Shown here: positions 1 through 9,664 of the stretch, piece after piece
How positions within the stretch are numbered: position 1 is the stretch's first letter
Layout: each line of letters starts with the position of its first letter
Translations under genes and position numbers: made by a program
The notes under the pieces: model-generated
What the model saw: the letters and a program-made list of their open reading frames with translations, nothing else
What the model was told of the DNA's origin: nothing
Databases searched by the model: none
DNA from: Rosa chinensis
Lineage: Eukaryota > Streptophyta > Magnoliopsida > Rosales > Rosaceae
DNA length: 64,000 nucleotides
Assembly: GCF_002994745.2 (NCBI RefSeq)
Contig: NC_037092.1
Location: 87,706,398 to 87,770,397 of the forward strand
Direction of reading: 5' to 3'

Positions 1-645
1 AATTTCTGTGTATAATTCCATTCTTCTTGCTTTCTTATCGATTTTCGTAGGTGAATTGAGTGTAATAGATTTGGTTACTTAATTGGATGAATTGACATGT
101 TTTTATAAGTTCCAAATGAACTGTGGCTGTATATTATATATCCATTGATGAATTTTTATTAGTTCCTTGATTGATGTTAGTTGCTGACATTGACTGATAT
201 ATGGAGAATGTTAAAAAGCAGATATTCTAGAAACAATCTGGAAAGTTCAATCTGGCAAATCAAGTTGAACTGTTGTTGGAAGCATTTTTACTTTCTTCCT
301 TTTGAAAAGGAAGCATTCTATATGAACTATCACAGAAAGATTCTTTTTATGAATTGTTCATTTAATTAATACTTTTTAATTCAATTTGCAGACTATCAAC
401 TCAGGCGAGTTGGTTTACTATATGCTAAAGGAGAGTTGGTGTTCATGAGCACTGTTCCTAATGCGAAAAGGCGATTTTGCCCTCATTTGAAATTTTTTTA
501 CGGCTCTGCCACTGACCTATGTTTTCCCTCTCTTTCTGCCTGCCTGCCTCCTCCTAAACTGAACAGCAGCTGCCTCTGGCTCTCAACTTCACAAAACAAT
601 CAATTTATTTGACGGTGAATATGATTAAGAATGCCATGTTCGACA

Positions 646-669
646 CAGAGAGAGAGAGAGAGAGAGAGA
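646..669. repeat. (GA)n microsatellite
   Basis: About twelve GA units in a row. It sits in a 5'-UTR-like stretch of Helitron A, close to a CT-rich segment. Confidence 0.9.
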
Positions 670-2005
670 AGAATCAAATGTTAGGTTTTGCGCAGAAGGA
701 AAGAAGAAGTGGAAAAGTTGAGGCATCTGATTAATAAGGTTATCTTCTTCTCTGACTGATGAGTTGGTAATTCAATTCCCATAATTGGAAGAGCTGGAGT
801 CATTTGATTGGTAATATATGAAATTAACAGGGGAAGAAGGTAGATAAGATAACTCGGAGAAAAGGAAGAGGGGGACGGGAAGCTGTCACGGTTTTGTTTT
901 GATTTCGCACAACAATTGGTATTTTTTTTTCTTTTTCCAGAATCGCAACTCGATCTGTTTGTGTTGGGTTCTTTCTCCAGTATTTGAATTTTTTTTTTCC
1001 CTTGAGTTTTTGGGTTTGCATGGTTTTTGGGATCATTGATTCAAGGTTTGGGTGGCTGTGATCTTAATGCAATTTGGACTCTGGAGTCTGGAATATCGGT
1101 TTTATCTATTTTAGGTGTTTGGGGGATTAATTTTGAGATAGATTTTCATGATCTTCATAGTCTCTGCAAGTGTTTAGGGTATTGTAAAATTAAGAATTAG
1201 GTGAGAGCCAATGAACCCAGCTATGCTATTAATTTCTTCATTACTAAAGTGATGGCTCATGATCTGATCGTTTACATATTATTTTAGCCCATGTGTTTAT
1301 CTTGCAAAGTTGCAAAAATGTGTTTACATCAATATTCAGGTCATTAGGTGCTATGATTATGCATTCTTTGGTAAAGTGAAAAAAATGTCAAAAATTAATG
1401 CCAAGAGGACCTTTTTTAACTTCTGTTTGAGAACATGAGCTTCAAGGACATGGGCTTCTGCTCAAGTATATTAGTATTTATTTCTGCTCATACTGATTTA
1501 TATCAGTTTCAAGGACATGGGCTTCTGCAGACTTGGTTTCTCTTTAGATGAATAGTTGATCCCTCTTATATCAATACGAGACTTGATTTAGTTCACCTCA
1601 GAAAACTTTACTATTTATCACCAAAATGGTGAATGTTAAAAATTAGGTGAGAGCCAATATGAAACTTGATTTAGTTTTGTTACTTATTAGAATTTGTTAA
1701 AATTATGTACTCCTTATACACCAAAGAGAAAGAGATTAATAATCATGTATGAATTTGCATTCACAATATCTTGAAAATCCATTATGGCATTATATCATCT
1801 ATATTCGTTTGATTTATTCTATGTTTTTCTTTTATATAGTTAACATACTCTATTCATTTAATACTATAATGAACACTATTAGTTACTGTTAATGAAGGAA
1901 AATAAAAACAAAACAAAACAAAAGTTCTATGTATACTAATTTTTTTTTAAAAGAATCATAACAGTAAACCAAAGGAAGGAACTAACTTTTCTGCTTTACA
2001 TGCAG

Positions 2006-2147
2006 TTATAGAGTCTCTATTACTATTGAAGATGCCAACGATCAAGCCACAGCTATATTGATGGGAAAGCAAGCGCAGAACAACTATTCAGAAGCAGCTG
2101 TCAAGACTTGGTCAACAAAAGATCATATCCAACAAGTGAACTCATAG
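2006..2147 (+). pseudogene. RPA-like OB-fold exon fragment
   Basis: After a TGCAG acceptor at 2001-2005 the sequence reads 46 codons to TAG at 2145-2147. The first 22 residues (YRVSITIEDANDQATAILM) resemble the OB-fold region of replication protein A large-subunit-like proteins, where a conserved beta strand leads into an ATxxLxGxxA stretch. Plant Helitrons often carry RPA-like genes, which fits the Helitron end at 3277. After about residue 25 the similarity fades. Only this exon is recognisable, with no zinc finger and no further domains. The identification rests on a short match made by eye. Confidence 0.4.
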
Positions 2148-2351
2148 TCAAAGGTATCTTCCCAGACGTACAACCCTTTGGACCGCCACTGCAAAAAGAG
2201 CCAACCACTGCAACACCAAACCATCGTGTTTCCGATAAAAAAAGAGCCATTCAAACCAGCAGAAGAGAATTATATATTCACCTCTGAATCGAACAAAAAA
2301 GCCAAGAGGTAAATATTACAGAAATTTAGTTTCTATAATCACTACACTATA

Positions 2352-2585
2352 CTATGTTTGGTACGAATAATTAAACCCACTTGAATCAGTGTTTTGTAAC
2401 CATGAATAATTATTTGAATCATCATATATACCTTGAAACAAGGTGCTGCACACAATATTATGATAATTCAAATCATTATTCATGGTTCCAAAGCCTGGGA
2501 AGAACCCAACATTACATCTTTCATTTCTTGATGTAATTTGAGGATGTTGAGTTTCTATGGATATCATGATCAGTTGAAAGAACAA
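2352..2585 (-). pseudogene. Unrecognised C-terminal coding fragment containing a hairpin
   Basis: An open minus-strand stretch of about 77 codons ends in a stop at 2352. Its composition (Asn, Tyr, Ser and Gln rich, ending SSGFNYSYQT) resembles the disordered C-terminus of a plant transcription factor. No family is recognised, and there is no ATG at the 5' end. The DNA contains a strong inverted repeat (2398-2425 with 2460-2487), described separately. Confidence 0.2.
2398..2487. repeat. 28-bp inverted repeat with 34-nt loop
   Basis: Arms 2398-2425 and 2460-2487 pair at about 25 of 28 positions (left arm begins aaccatgaataattatttga). The arms are AT-rich. The stem-loop lies inside the minus-strand open stretch at 2352-2585. 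It could be a small MITE-like hairpin or a hairpin transcript; nothing here decides between them. Confidence 0.6.
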
Positions 2586-3277
2586 TTATTAAAATACATT
2601 AATTGAATTGCTCTCGATAAAGTAAATAAAATAAAAATCACACTCTGAACAACTTCATCCCAATGGTTGGTCTAAACTGAAATAGATTAAGGGATTGGAA
2701 TGTAATATATAACACAGCAGGAAATTTTGGTTTTTCTACATGATCTTGGTTCTGGTTAGAAGATATCTTTATTTGATGAAAATAACATTCATGTAATCAA
2801 ACTTTAAAATCAGTTTCGTTGACAGCAATACACTCATTTCTAGATTATTCATTCATTTTCAATTGGCCATACATCTTTTGTTACCAGCATTTTGTTAACT
2901 TGCAACATTTTGGTTTCTGATTTGGGTGCTTTGGGATATTTGCATAGAAATCTGAAGTTTGATTTATCTATTTGAAATGGTATAGTACTCAATACATGTT
3001 GTGTAGAAATATAGTTGTACATCTTCTGTTACTAAAATTTGCTATTTTTTTTGGTTTCTGATTTAATTGAAACTGTGTGATTCATTCAGAGAAAAAATAT
3101 GCTATCAAATTCTCCGACTGTTATATTTCTATTCTATATCAAACTGCAATTTTCAAATTCCTTCCTGTAGCTCTAACTCTGTTTTCTTTGTTTGAAAGTG
3201 GCAGGCAAAGTAAACATGGAACGGCAACATCATCATTAGGAACGGCAACATCAGCAAAGCGCGGGTAATATTTCTAG

Positions 3278-4028
3278 TCATTTTTCTCAACTACAACACA
3301 TCCAAATTTTACCTTGAAATAGTCGAATCCGCATGGTGAAGAAAACCCAGAAAACTCAAGAACCCTAGGGATTGAAATTGTCGATTCGGCCTCTACACGG
3401 CAAATCTTCGCTCGAGGCTAGGGGCAAAATGATCTCCGTCGAAAACCGAACCTTCGACGCCGGTTTGGTGACCGGAGATGGCCGGAATCGGCAAAAACCA
3501 CAAATTGCTACAGTAACCTTCCCAGCTCGAAATTGAGCTCCTCCGGCCAAAACTCTGCAAAACACCACCACGTATGCAACAAGGGGGAGGAGACGAGCTT
3601 GGGGATGCCCGAATTTCGTCGTGGGTCGGCCGGAGGGGGAAGAAATCGAAGGAAGAAAAACGGGGCCGAAGGGGAGGAAGAATCGGGGAAGAAGAGGAGA
3701 GAGTTACCGAGCTGGCTAGGTAGAATTTCAGAAAATGAAAATCTACCAACAGTAACTTCCATATATATTAATTACCATGAACAGTAAGTTTTACATTTTC
3801 GGCCATAACTTTCACATACTAAGTCCAATTTTTACGCACCACATATGCACGCCCTCGGTTTAAAGTCTTCTACAACTTTCATGAAGGAAATTTTCTCATA
3901 AACGGCCCCGACCAAAAGTCAACCTTTTAGGGCCACTAAAGTATCGATAAAAAGTAAAAATTGATAGTAGTCGACATTTACCGTCTAAATAGTGAGTAAA
4001 TCGTTAATTCTAGGTTCGGGACGTAACA
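3278..4028 (-). mobile_element. Truncated LTR of the 2.6-kb LTR family
   Basis: About 750 bp matches the outer 5' part of the LTRs at 18688-21308 and 34172-36791. It runs on the minus strand and ends at the LTR terminus TGTAACGTCCC (reverse complement, 4018-4028). Shared landmarks are cctctacacggcaaat, atgatctccgtcgaaaaccg and the AT-rich promoter-like stretch before aattaccatgaacagtaa (near 3760-3783). The other end stops exactly where Helitron A ends. In the solo LTR the corresponding site reads ..cccaa|tcttt.., an A|T junction as Helitrons use. The rest of this LTR is not visible upstream in the window. Confidence 0.8.
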
Positions 4029-4080
4029 TTGTTACTTCGTTGTAGAGGCTATCATGCTATAGTGGTTGGCCTTAAACAAA

Positions 4081-4318
4081 TCATGATAGGGGTTAAACAC
4101 TAATGGAATCATAGTGGGTTTAAGCACTTATGCATATTTTGAATCATGATGGGTTAAGCACTAATGGAATCATGGTAGGTTTAAACACTTATGCATATTT
4201 TGAATCATGATTGGTTAAGCACTAATAGTAGGTTTGAGCACTTATGCATATTTTGAATCATGATGGGTTAAACATTAATGGAATCATGGTAGGTTTAAGC
4301 ACTTATGCATATTTTGGA
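4081..4318. repeat. Tandem repeat, about 61 bp x 4
   Basis: Four units at 4081-4143 (63 bp), 4144-4204 (61), 4205-4257 (53) and 4258-4318 (61). Each starts tcatgat and ends gcatattttg(a/g)a. Unit three has lost about eight bases in its middle. The array lies between the LTR fragment and the DUF538 locus. Confidence 0.9.
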
Positions 4319-4420
4319 TCCAAACACATGTATCATTTAGATTTTGGATGGCCAAGAAAGAACCAAATTTTAATTTGGTGCAATATAATTGACTGAAAAA
4401 AATCAAAAAACAAAACAAAA

Positions 4421-4743
4421 GTTTTTTATCATAATATGCTGTCTACTGGAAATTTCCCTCCAACAAGAAGTACCAACCAGCCGTCCCTCCCCACCAATAA
4501 CGGAACAATTTCTTCCCATCTTTACCCTTCCCTACTCATCTAAATTATTTCGCTTCTGTTCCACTGTTCTTCCCAAAGTCAATTCCCACCTCTCTTCTTC
4601 TCCTATAGCTCATCATCAATGGCCTCGTCCATCACCCAAATCTCTCTCTACCTTCTACTCCTAACCCTCTTCTCAGAAAGCCAATTATCTCAATCCCTCA
4701 GAGACCTCAAACCCAACCCCAACCCCAACCCCAACCCTCTTCT
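4421..4743 (+). pseudogene. Duplicated promoter and 5' end of the DUF538 gene (truncated copy)
   Basis: This stretch is a tandem copy of 4744-5067, with start codons 324 bp apart (4619 and 4943). It carries the upstream region, an ATG at 4619 and the first 35-40 codons (MASSITQISLYLLLLTLF), then runs through a PNPNPN stretch directly into the upstream region of the second copy. The DUF538 domain itself is absent, so it can make at most a short secreted peptide of 82 residues (to 4867). Copy two has the same signal peptide with a few substitutions. Confidence 0.8.
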
Positions 4744-4942
4744 CAAAAATCTTTTATTACATCATATATGCTCTCTATTGGAAATTCCCCCCCCACCCCA
4801 CAACAAGAAGTACCTACCAACAATGAAACAATTTTCTTCCCATCTTTACCCTTCCCTACTCATCTAAATTACTTCGCTTCTGTTCCCCTGTTCTCCCCAA
4901 AGTCAATTCCCACCTCTCTTCTTCTCCTATAGCTCATCATCA

Positions 4943-5461
4943 ATGGCCTCATCCATCACCCAAATCTCTCTCTTCCTTCTAGTCCTAACCCTCTTCTCAG
5001 AAACCCAATTATCTCTATCCCTCAGAGACCTCAAACCCAACCCCAACCGTCCATCCACCTCGCTCCAATCAATCACAGACGTCCATGACCTCCTCCCCAA
5101 GTACGGCCTCCCAAGGGGTCTGTTACCCGACAACGTAAGATCCTACACTCTATCTGACGATGGAACCTTTGAGATCCATCTCGAAAACCCATGTTATGTT
5201 CACTTTGATCAGTTGGTGTACTACAACAAGAACATCAAAGGGAAGCTGAGTTTCGGCTCTGTTTCCGATGTGTCGGGGATTCAAGCCAAGAAGCTATTTA
5301 TTTGGGTTTCCGTGACGGGGATGCATATGGAACAAGGGTCTGATTCAGTTGAGTTTTACGTTGGGGCTCTGTCCGAGAAATTGCCTGCTAAACAGTTCGA
5401 GGATATTCCTGTATGTAAGAGCAAGGCTTGCCGAGGAGGAGCTAGCGTTGAGTCAATGTGA
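4943..5461 (+). CDS. DUF538 family secreted protein
   Basis: A 172-residue protein without introns, typical of the plant DUF538 family (usually about 150-180 residues). Residues 1 to about 26 form a hydrophobic signal peptide. The rest holds the family core: DVHDLLPKYGLPRGLLPDNV, then a beta-rich stretch (YTLSDDGTFEIHLENPCYVHF) and a C-terminal IPVC/KACRGG segment. The molecular function of DUF538 proteins is not settled; some are stress-associated and cell-wall located. ATG 4943 is chosen because the signal peptide follows directly and the truncated upstream copy starts at the same place. The 5' flank is a tandem duplicate, so the promoter is present twice. The stop is TGA at 5459-5461. Nothing suggests it is broken. 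Confidence 0.9.
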   Translation: MASSITQISLFLLVLTLFSETQLSLSLRDLKPNPNRPSTSLQSITDVHDLLPKYGLPRGLLPDNVRSYTLSDDGTFEIHLENPCYVHFDQLVYYNKNIKGKLSFGSVSDVSGIQAKKLFIWVSVTGMHMEQGSDSVEFYVGALSEKLPAKQFEDIPVCKSKACRGGASVESM

Positions 5462-5913
5462 GGTAAATTTGGATTTTTACTTCGCAAGAAAAATAATGCC
5501 TCTGCTGTAGTGTGAATTATATGGGAAAGACTGGATTTTGTGTTTCTGAGATTTCTAATTTGACTTTGAATAGTTGGGCAAAATAAGCAAAGAAACCACA
5601 GCCAACATTTACTTCTACTTCAAGTTAAAGACCGAGTTTCTTTTTGTAGAAAATTTGTTATTGTACATTAAGAATGACCTTGGGTTTTAATTATGTCCAT
5701 ATTCTATTAGTTAAGAACTTTGAAAGTTTGAAAACTTCTGGTTTTCTGAGTGATTGAACTTGAATGTGGAAAATGTTTATGCCATTTGTGTTGATAACCA
5801 AATCAAGGTATCAAACAAAGGAAAAGGAAGATAATGTTTTCGAATTGTTTTTTAGGTTATTTAGAGCAACAATTGCAGGACCAAGAGATTCTTGTAGTCA
5901 TTTTAAATTTTTA
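5462..5913. other. 3' flank of DUF538 gene, no gene seen
   Basis: AT-rich DNA that probably includes the DUF538 3' UTR (AATAA-type motif near 5490). No reading frame or repeat is recognised. Confidence 0.5.
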
Positions 5914-6564
5914 ATAGGAGAATTCTGATGAATTATTTGCTAAATCATCTTGTTGAACCTATGTTATGTCTTTCCTTTCCATATTTCTGAGGTTATGATG
6001 AAAAGAAGTTTTTCCATTTTCCTTTCCAATCAAAAACTTGCTTGCTTTGATAAAGACAATGTCTGTGAGAAGTTTGTAGTGTTTTACTCCAACCCTGCAT
6101 TTCTAAAGGTTTGGAATCTCAAGTTTCATACTTGCATCATGTATGTCTGTGTGCAATTTTTTATGAAGGCCATAGAAAGGCACTTGACCTATGTATTGCA
6201 ATGGTTGCTCAAATAGTCGAATCCTATTTCACTCGGTATCACACTATCACTCCCATCTATGATCTAATTCTTAAGGCCAATGCTCATATGGTGGGTTCAG
6301 GGTTAGGAGAATAGTTATCAGCCCCATTTTTACACTCCAAAATGTAAGAAAGTTATCAGCCCCATCTCGTGCCCTGTCTAGGAAGTTTAGGTGATCAGTG
6401 AAATCATATCTGGTGTGTCATTATGCTCTTTGTACTGTTGGTCATTGTTTCCCTGAATTAATTGTTCATTTAGTAAAGAATGAAATTGCAACGTCCTTTG
6501 TCCTTTTTAAGCAAGATATAGTGGAGTAGATATTCTTATTAAAAAAAATAAAAATAAAAAATGA
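5914..6564 (+). repeat. Dispersed direct repeat, copy 1
   Basis: About 650 bp closely matching 63379-64000 in the same orientation, starting tagga(g/a)aattctgatg and ending in an A-rich tail after gatattcttatt. The copies differ by small indels: copy 1 has an extra stretch around 6228-6250. A short conserved reading frame (KDNVCEKFVVFYSNPAFLKV) is present in both. The A-rich 3' end suggests a retroposed transcript or the tail of a retroelement; the source gene is not recognised. Confidence 0.85.
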
Positions 6565-7341
6565 AGCCAATAGTTTTTTGAAATTGTTATTTTTGTCATT
6601 GATCCTTTAATAAACACTGAGCAGACAATTCTGAGTTAATAAACTTTGGCAGCAGGCATAATCAGCAAATTCTTCAAGGGTTCATATTCATATGTAGATA
6701 GGAATGCCTTTGAAGTGAAACCAAGACCAAATTTGCAATTTTTAAGCTCTAAACCTTCTATATCGTGTTGCTATTTGCTGTGAGTAGAAGGCTCTTGCAT
6801 GAACACCCAGCTTCTTAGCCGAGTGTTTTCTGCTTGAAGAAAATTCTTTAACCCTGATTTACACCGGAGAATGTGTTCCCATTTAAAAGTTAAAAGTGCT
6901 TCTTTTTTTTTGGCTCCTATCATCTTCCTTTGTGTGATTAGGCTTGAATGAATTATGCTAATCTTTGGTGGATTAATGTAGTTTCCTTAATGGTGTTGCA
7001 GGTAGAAATAACTAAAATGGAGTTGGCATTGGAAGAAGAATAAAGTGTGCATATGTTTCTATCTGTTGCAAGAATTTTATGCTAGTTGCTCTCAAGTTCT
7101 CTCCACACAAGTGGCCTACAGAAGCAAATATATGTGCATATGAATTTCTTGTTAGTTGCCACAAGAAGAAATAATGTATTGTTATTTCCTCTTCTGTGCC
7201 AACTACAGGCACTGATCTACACCGTATGAATTATAAGTAAATATACGTGAAAATTTCATGCTTGTCAATGAAAATTTGTGGGAATGTTTTATTATGATCA
7301 TGATTATTACAATAAGAGCAGTAGTGTACTATGTCTACTAT
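6565..7341. other. Intergenic region downstream of the RLP gene
   Basis: No convincing gene. It should contain the 3' UTR and terminator region of the minus-strand RLP gene that ends at 7342. Confidence 0.5.
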
Positions 7342-9594
7342 CTAACTTCTAAACAACTTTCTCCTCATGCTTGCCATACACTTTGCTATCATCACATGGA
7401 ACCTGTCTTGTACGTTGTCTACGAAATGGTAATATGCATACCTCCACTTTCTCATAAGCACCAAGGGACCACAGACTCCCCAAAATCCTGTAATGAACCC
7501 AACTGCAACAGAAACATAAAACCATGGAATTTGATGCTCCTTGGTGTTTGCATCTTGGGTGCTCATATCCGGTGCATTAGCTCCCTCTGTTGTCTGACAC
7601 TTATTTGGAAGTGGGCCACCACAAAGTTGATTCCCCTCAAATGCAGAAGCATTGAAACTTTGGAGTTGAGTGCCTGGTGGTATTGGTCCTCCAAGATTAT
7701 TGTACGAGACATTGAAACTTGATAAGAAATTAAGACCTGTGAATGATGCCGGGATTTTTCCAGACAAATGGTTCATGGAGAGATCCAGTCTCTCCATATG
7801 CTTTAGGTTAGATATCTGGTCTGGAATGTTGCCGGAGAAGTTGTTAGCACTAAGATCCAACTCTTGGAGAAGCTGCAATTGGCCAATCTCAATAGGTATA
7901 TTCCCACTAAGGCAATTGTGACTTAGGTATATAACTGGGACAAAAAATAAATAATTGTACTGTTTTGTCACTGCATCAGCACTAGGTTGGAAGTAGACAG
8001 GCAGTTCAAGATAAAAACGACCTACTTGAGCTGCAGCTTGTCCAGATACTAACATAGGTAGTGTGCACAATTCCATTGGAAATTCTCCAGAAAGTTGGTT
8101 GAAGTCCAGTATTAAAGTTTGCAGCCTTGGAAGAGTCCCCAACCAACTTGGAATTGAACCTGTGATTCTGTTGCCACTCAGATCCAAGACCTGTAACATT
8201 TTCAGCTTCGATAGCCATGAGGGAATTATACCACTAAGGTTACATGAACTCAAATCTAAATGTCGAAGATTTTGAAATCCATTAGAATCCGCCATTTCGA
8301 CACCGTTCGGCATTTCCTCACCTAAAAAACTAGATGCCAAGGAAAGGAATACGAGACATTTGCAACCCATCAGTATCTTCATTGCCCTTGTCACATTGGT
8401 CAAACCTTTGTTCGAACCAAGTGCGAGGAAGGACAAGGATTTCAATGAAAGAATTTCAGGCTGTATTTGAACCTCTAGATTATTGTAATTCACTTGAATT
8501 GCTTTCAAGAACTTGCACGAGTAGAGGCTGCTCGGCAAGATACCAGAGAAGTTATTTTTCCGCAAGCCAAGTTTACTAAGTTGGCCAAGTTTGGAAAAAT
8601 TGAGCATGGAGATATCACCTCCCAAGTTGTTGCTTCCCATACGTAGTTCAACGAGGTTTGTGCAATTCATCAGAGATAGAGGCAATGAACCTTCCAGATA
8701 GTTGAAATCAAGGAGTATGTATTTCAACTTGGAGAGCTTCCCAAGATGGAGAGGGAGCACACCACTCAATTGGTTATAGGAGAGATCAAGGGTTGTAAGG
8801 TGGGTGAGGTTGGAAATTCTATCACTCACTGCTCCATACAATGAATTGAGAGGTAGTGAAATCTCTTCAAGTGTGGTAGAATTAAACATATCTTCTGGAA
8901 GCGATCCTGACAGGTAATTGTGACCAGCACGGAAGACCTGCAGTTTAGAACACTTCACCAATCCAGAAGATATACTACCATTGAAATTATTGAAGGAAAA
9001 ATCAAGGTGTCGTAACGAGGAAGAAGAAGGACTACAAATAGAGGATGGGATAGGACCTGAAAAGGTGTTGTTACTGACATTGAAACTAGTCAAATTCCAA
9101 GCTTGTTGGAAAAAAGAAGATGAAACTGCACCATGCAAACGATTGCTGGAAAGATCCACCATCCGAATATGACTGGATGGTAGAGAAGATGGTAACACTC
9201 CAAAAAGAAGGTTATAGCTCAAATCTAGGATTTCGAGATCATTCAAGGACAAGAAGAATTCAGTTTGATCTAGAGAACCAGAGAGTGAATTGTGGGAGAG
9301 ATTCAAGTGAGTGAGATGTGTGAGATTTGCAAGTGATGATGAGGGGAAAATAGCTCCTTTTAGTTTGAGCCCGTTGGAGGGTAATTGCAAATGGGTGACC
9401 CAACCATCTCGATTACAAGTAATGCCTTGCCAATTGCAACAATCAGCAGAAGTCCAATTCAACTGAGGAGAAGACAGAGTGAGAGCAAAGAACAGCAGAG
9501 AGCTGCGTTCGCTTTGGTTGCAAGCATGAATGTTTTCAAAGATGATATTGGAAGAGAATATCAAGAGTAAGAAGAAAAGGAATGCATTAGCCAT
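7342..9594 (-). CDS. LRR receptor-like protein (RLP), PSY1R/PSKR-related ectodomain
   Basis: An intronless gene of 750 codons. Order: signal peptide (about 1-25, MANAFLFFLLLIF); LRRNT_2 cap with a Cys pair (CNQSERSSLL, then DCCNWQGITC); about 20 plant-type LRRs (LxxLxLxxNxLSGxIP); an island domain near residues 500-550 (LPVYFQPSADAVTKQYN) before the last LRRs, placed as in PSY1R and the phytosulfokine receptor; LRRCT with CGGPLPNKC; one membrane helix near 691-714 with small-residue spacing (GFITGFWG); and a 35-residue basic tail with the WRYAYYHFVD motif common in RLPs. There is no kinase domain, so it would need a partner kinase such as SOBIR1 or BAK1 (known for the class). A likely role is cell-surface peptide or pathogen perception. 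ATG 9594 is chosen because the signal peptide starts there and a TATA box lies 63 bp upstream. It looks intact. Confidence 0.93.
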   Translation of the reverse strand: MANAFLFFLLLIFSSNIIFENIHACNQSERSSLLFFALTLSSPQLNWTSADCCNWQGITCNRDGWVTHLQLPSNGLKLKGAIFPSSSLANLTHLTHLNLSHNSLSGSLDQTEFFLSLNDLEILDLSYNLLFGVLPSSLPSSHIRMVDLSSNRLHGAVSSSFFQQAWNLTSFNVSNNTFSGPIPSSICSPSSSSLRHLDFSFNNFNGSISSGLVKCSKLQVFRAGHNYLSGSLPEDMFNSTTLEEISLPLNSLYGAVSDRISNLTHLTTLDLSYNQLSGVLPLHLGKLSKLKYILLDFNYLEGSLPLSLMNCTNLVELRMGSNNLGGDISMLNFSKLGQLSKLGLRKNNFSGILPSSLYSCKFLKAIQVNYNNLEVQIQPEILSLKSLSFLALGSNKGLTNVTRAMKILMGCKCLVFLSLASSFLGEEMPNGVEMADSNGFQNLRHLDLSSCNLSGIIPSWLSKLKMLQVLDLSGNRITGSIPSWLGTLPRLQTLILDFNQLSGEFPMELCTLPMLVSGQAAAQVGRFYLELPVYFQPSADAVTKQYNYLFFVPVIYLSHNCLSGNIPIEIGQLQLLQELDLSANNFSGNIPDQISNLKHMERLDLSMNHLSGKIPASFTGLNFLSSFNVSYNNLGGPIPPGTQLQSFNASAFEGNQLCGGPLPNKCQTTEGANAPDMSTQDANTKEHQIPWFYVSVAVGFITGFWGVCGPLVLMRKWRYAYYHFVDNVQDRFHVMIAKCMASMRRKLFRS

Positions 9595-9656
9595 TTGGTG
9601 ATAAAGCTGCACTAGCAAGTTTGTTTGTTGGTTAGACCAGATTTCACTAACGTTTG

Positions 9657-9664
9657 TATTTATA
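9657..9664 (-). promoter_or_regulatory. TATA box of the RLP gene
   Basis: TATAAATA on the minus strand, about 63 bp upstream of ATG 9594. This allows a 5' UTR of roughly 30 nt. It supports the ATG at 9594 as the start. Confidence 0.6.

Larger units (their letters stand above)
1..3277 (+). mobile_element. Helitron-like element A (3' end seen, 5' end not fixed)
   Basis: The right end has the plant Helitron 3' signature: a GC-rich stem region (AGCAAAGCGCGGG, 3252-3264) about ten bases before a terminal CTAG at 3274-3277, followed by T. Sequence near 450-480 (gagcactgttcc, then gcgattttgccctca) resembles the 5' leader of the two other Helitron-like starts at 9879 and 16685, so the 5' end may lie near 390-450 or before the window. 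An RPA-like exon lies inside. No Rep/helicase reading frame is visible, so it would be non-autonomous. Apart from the features listed separately, 1-2000 shows only a (GA)n run and short direct repeats (ttcaaggacatgggcttctgc at about 1440 and 1507). Confidence 0.5.

Noticed and set aside
3365..3787. Several overlapping open stretches of 68-118 codons on both strands
   Set aside because: They fall inside the truncated LTR leader and have no homologue; GC-rich sequence leaves frames open by chance.
9595..9618. Upstream extension of the RLP frame to 9618
   Set aside because: It begins with TTG; the signal peptide and TATA position support ATG 9594.
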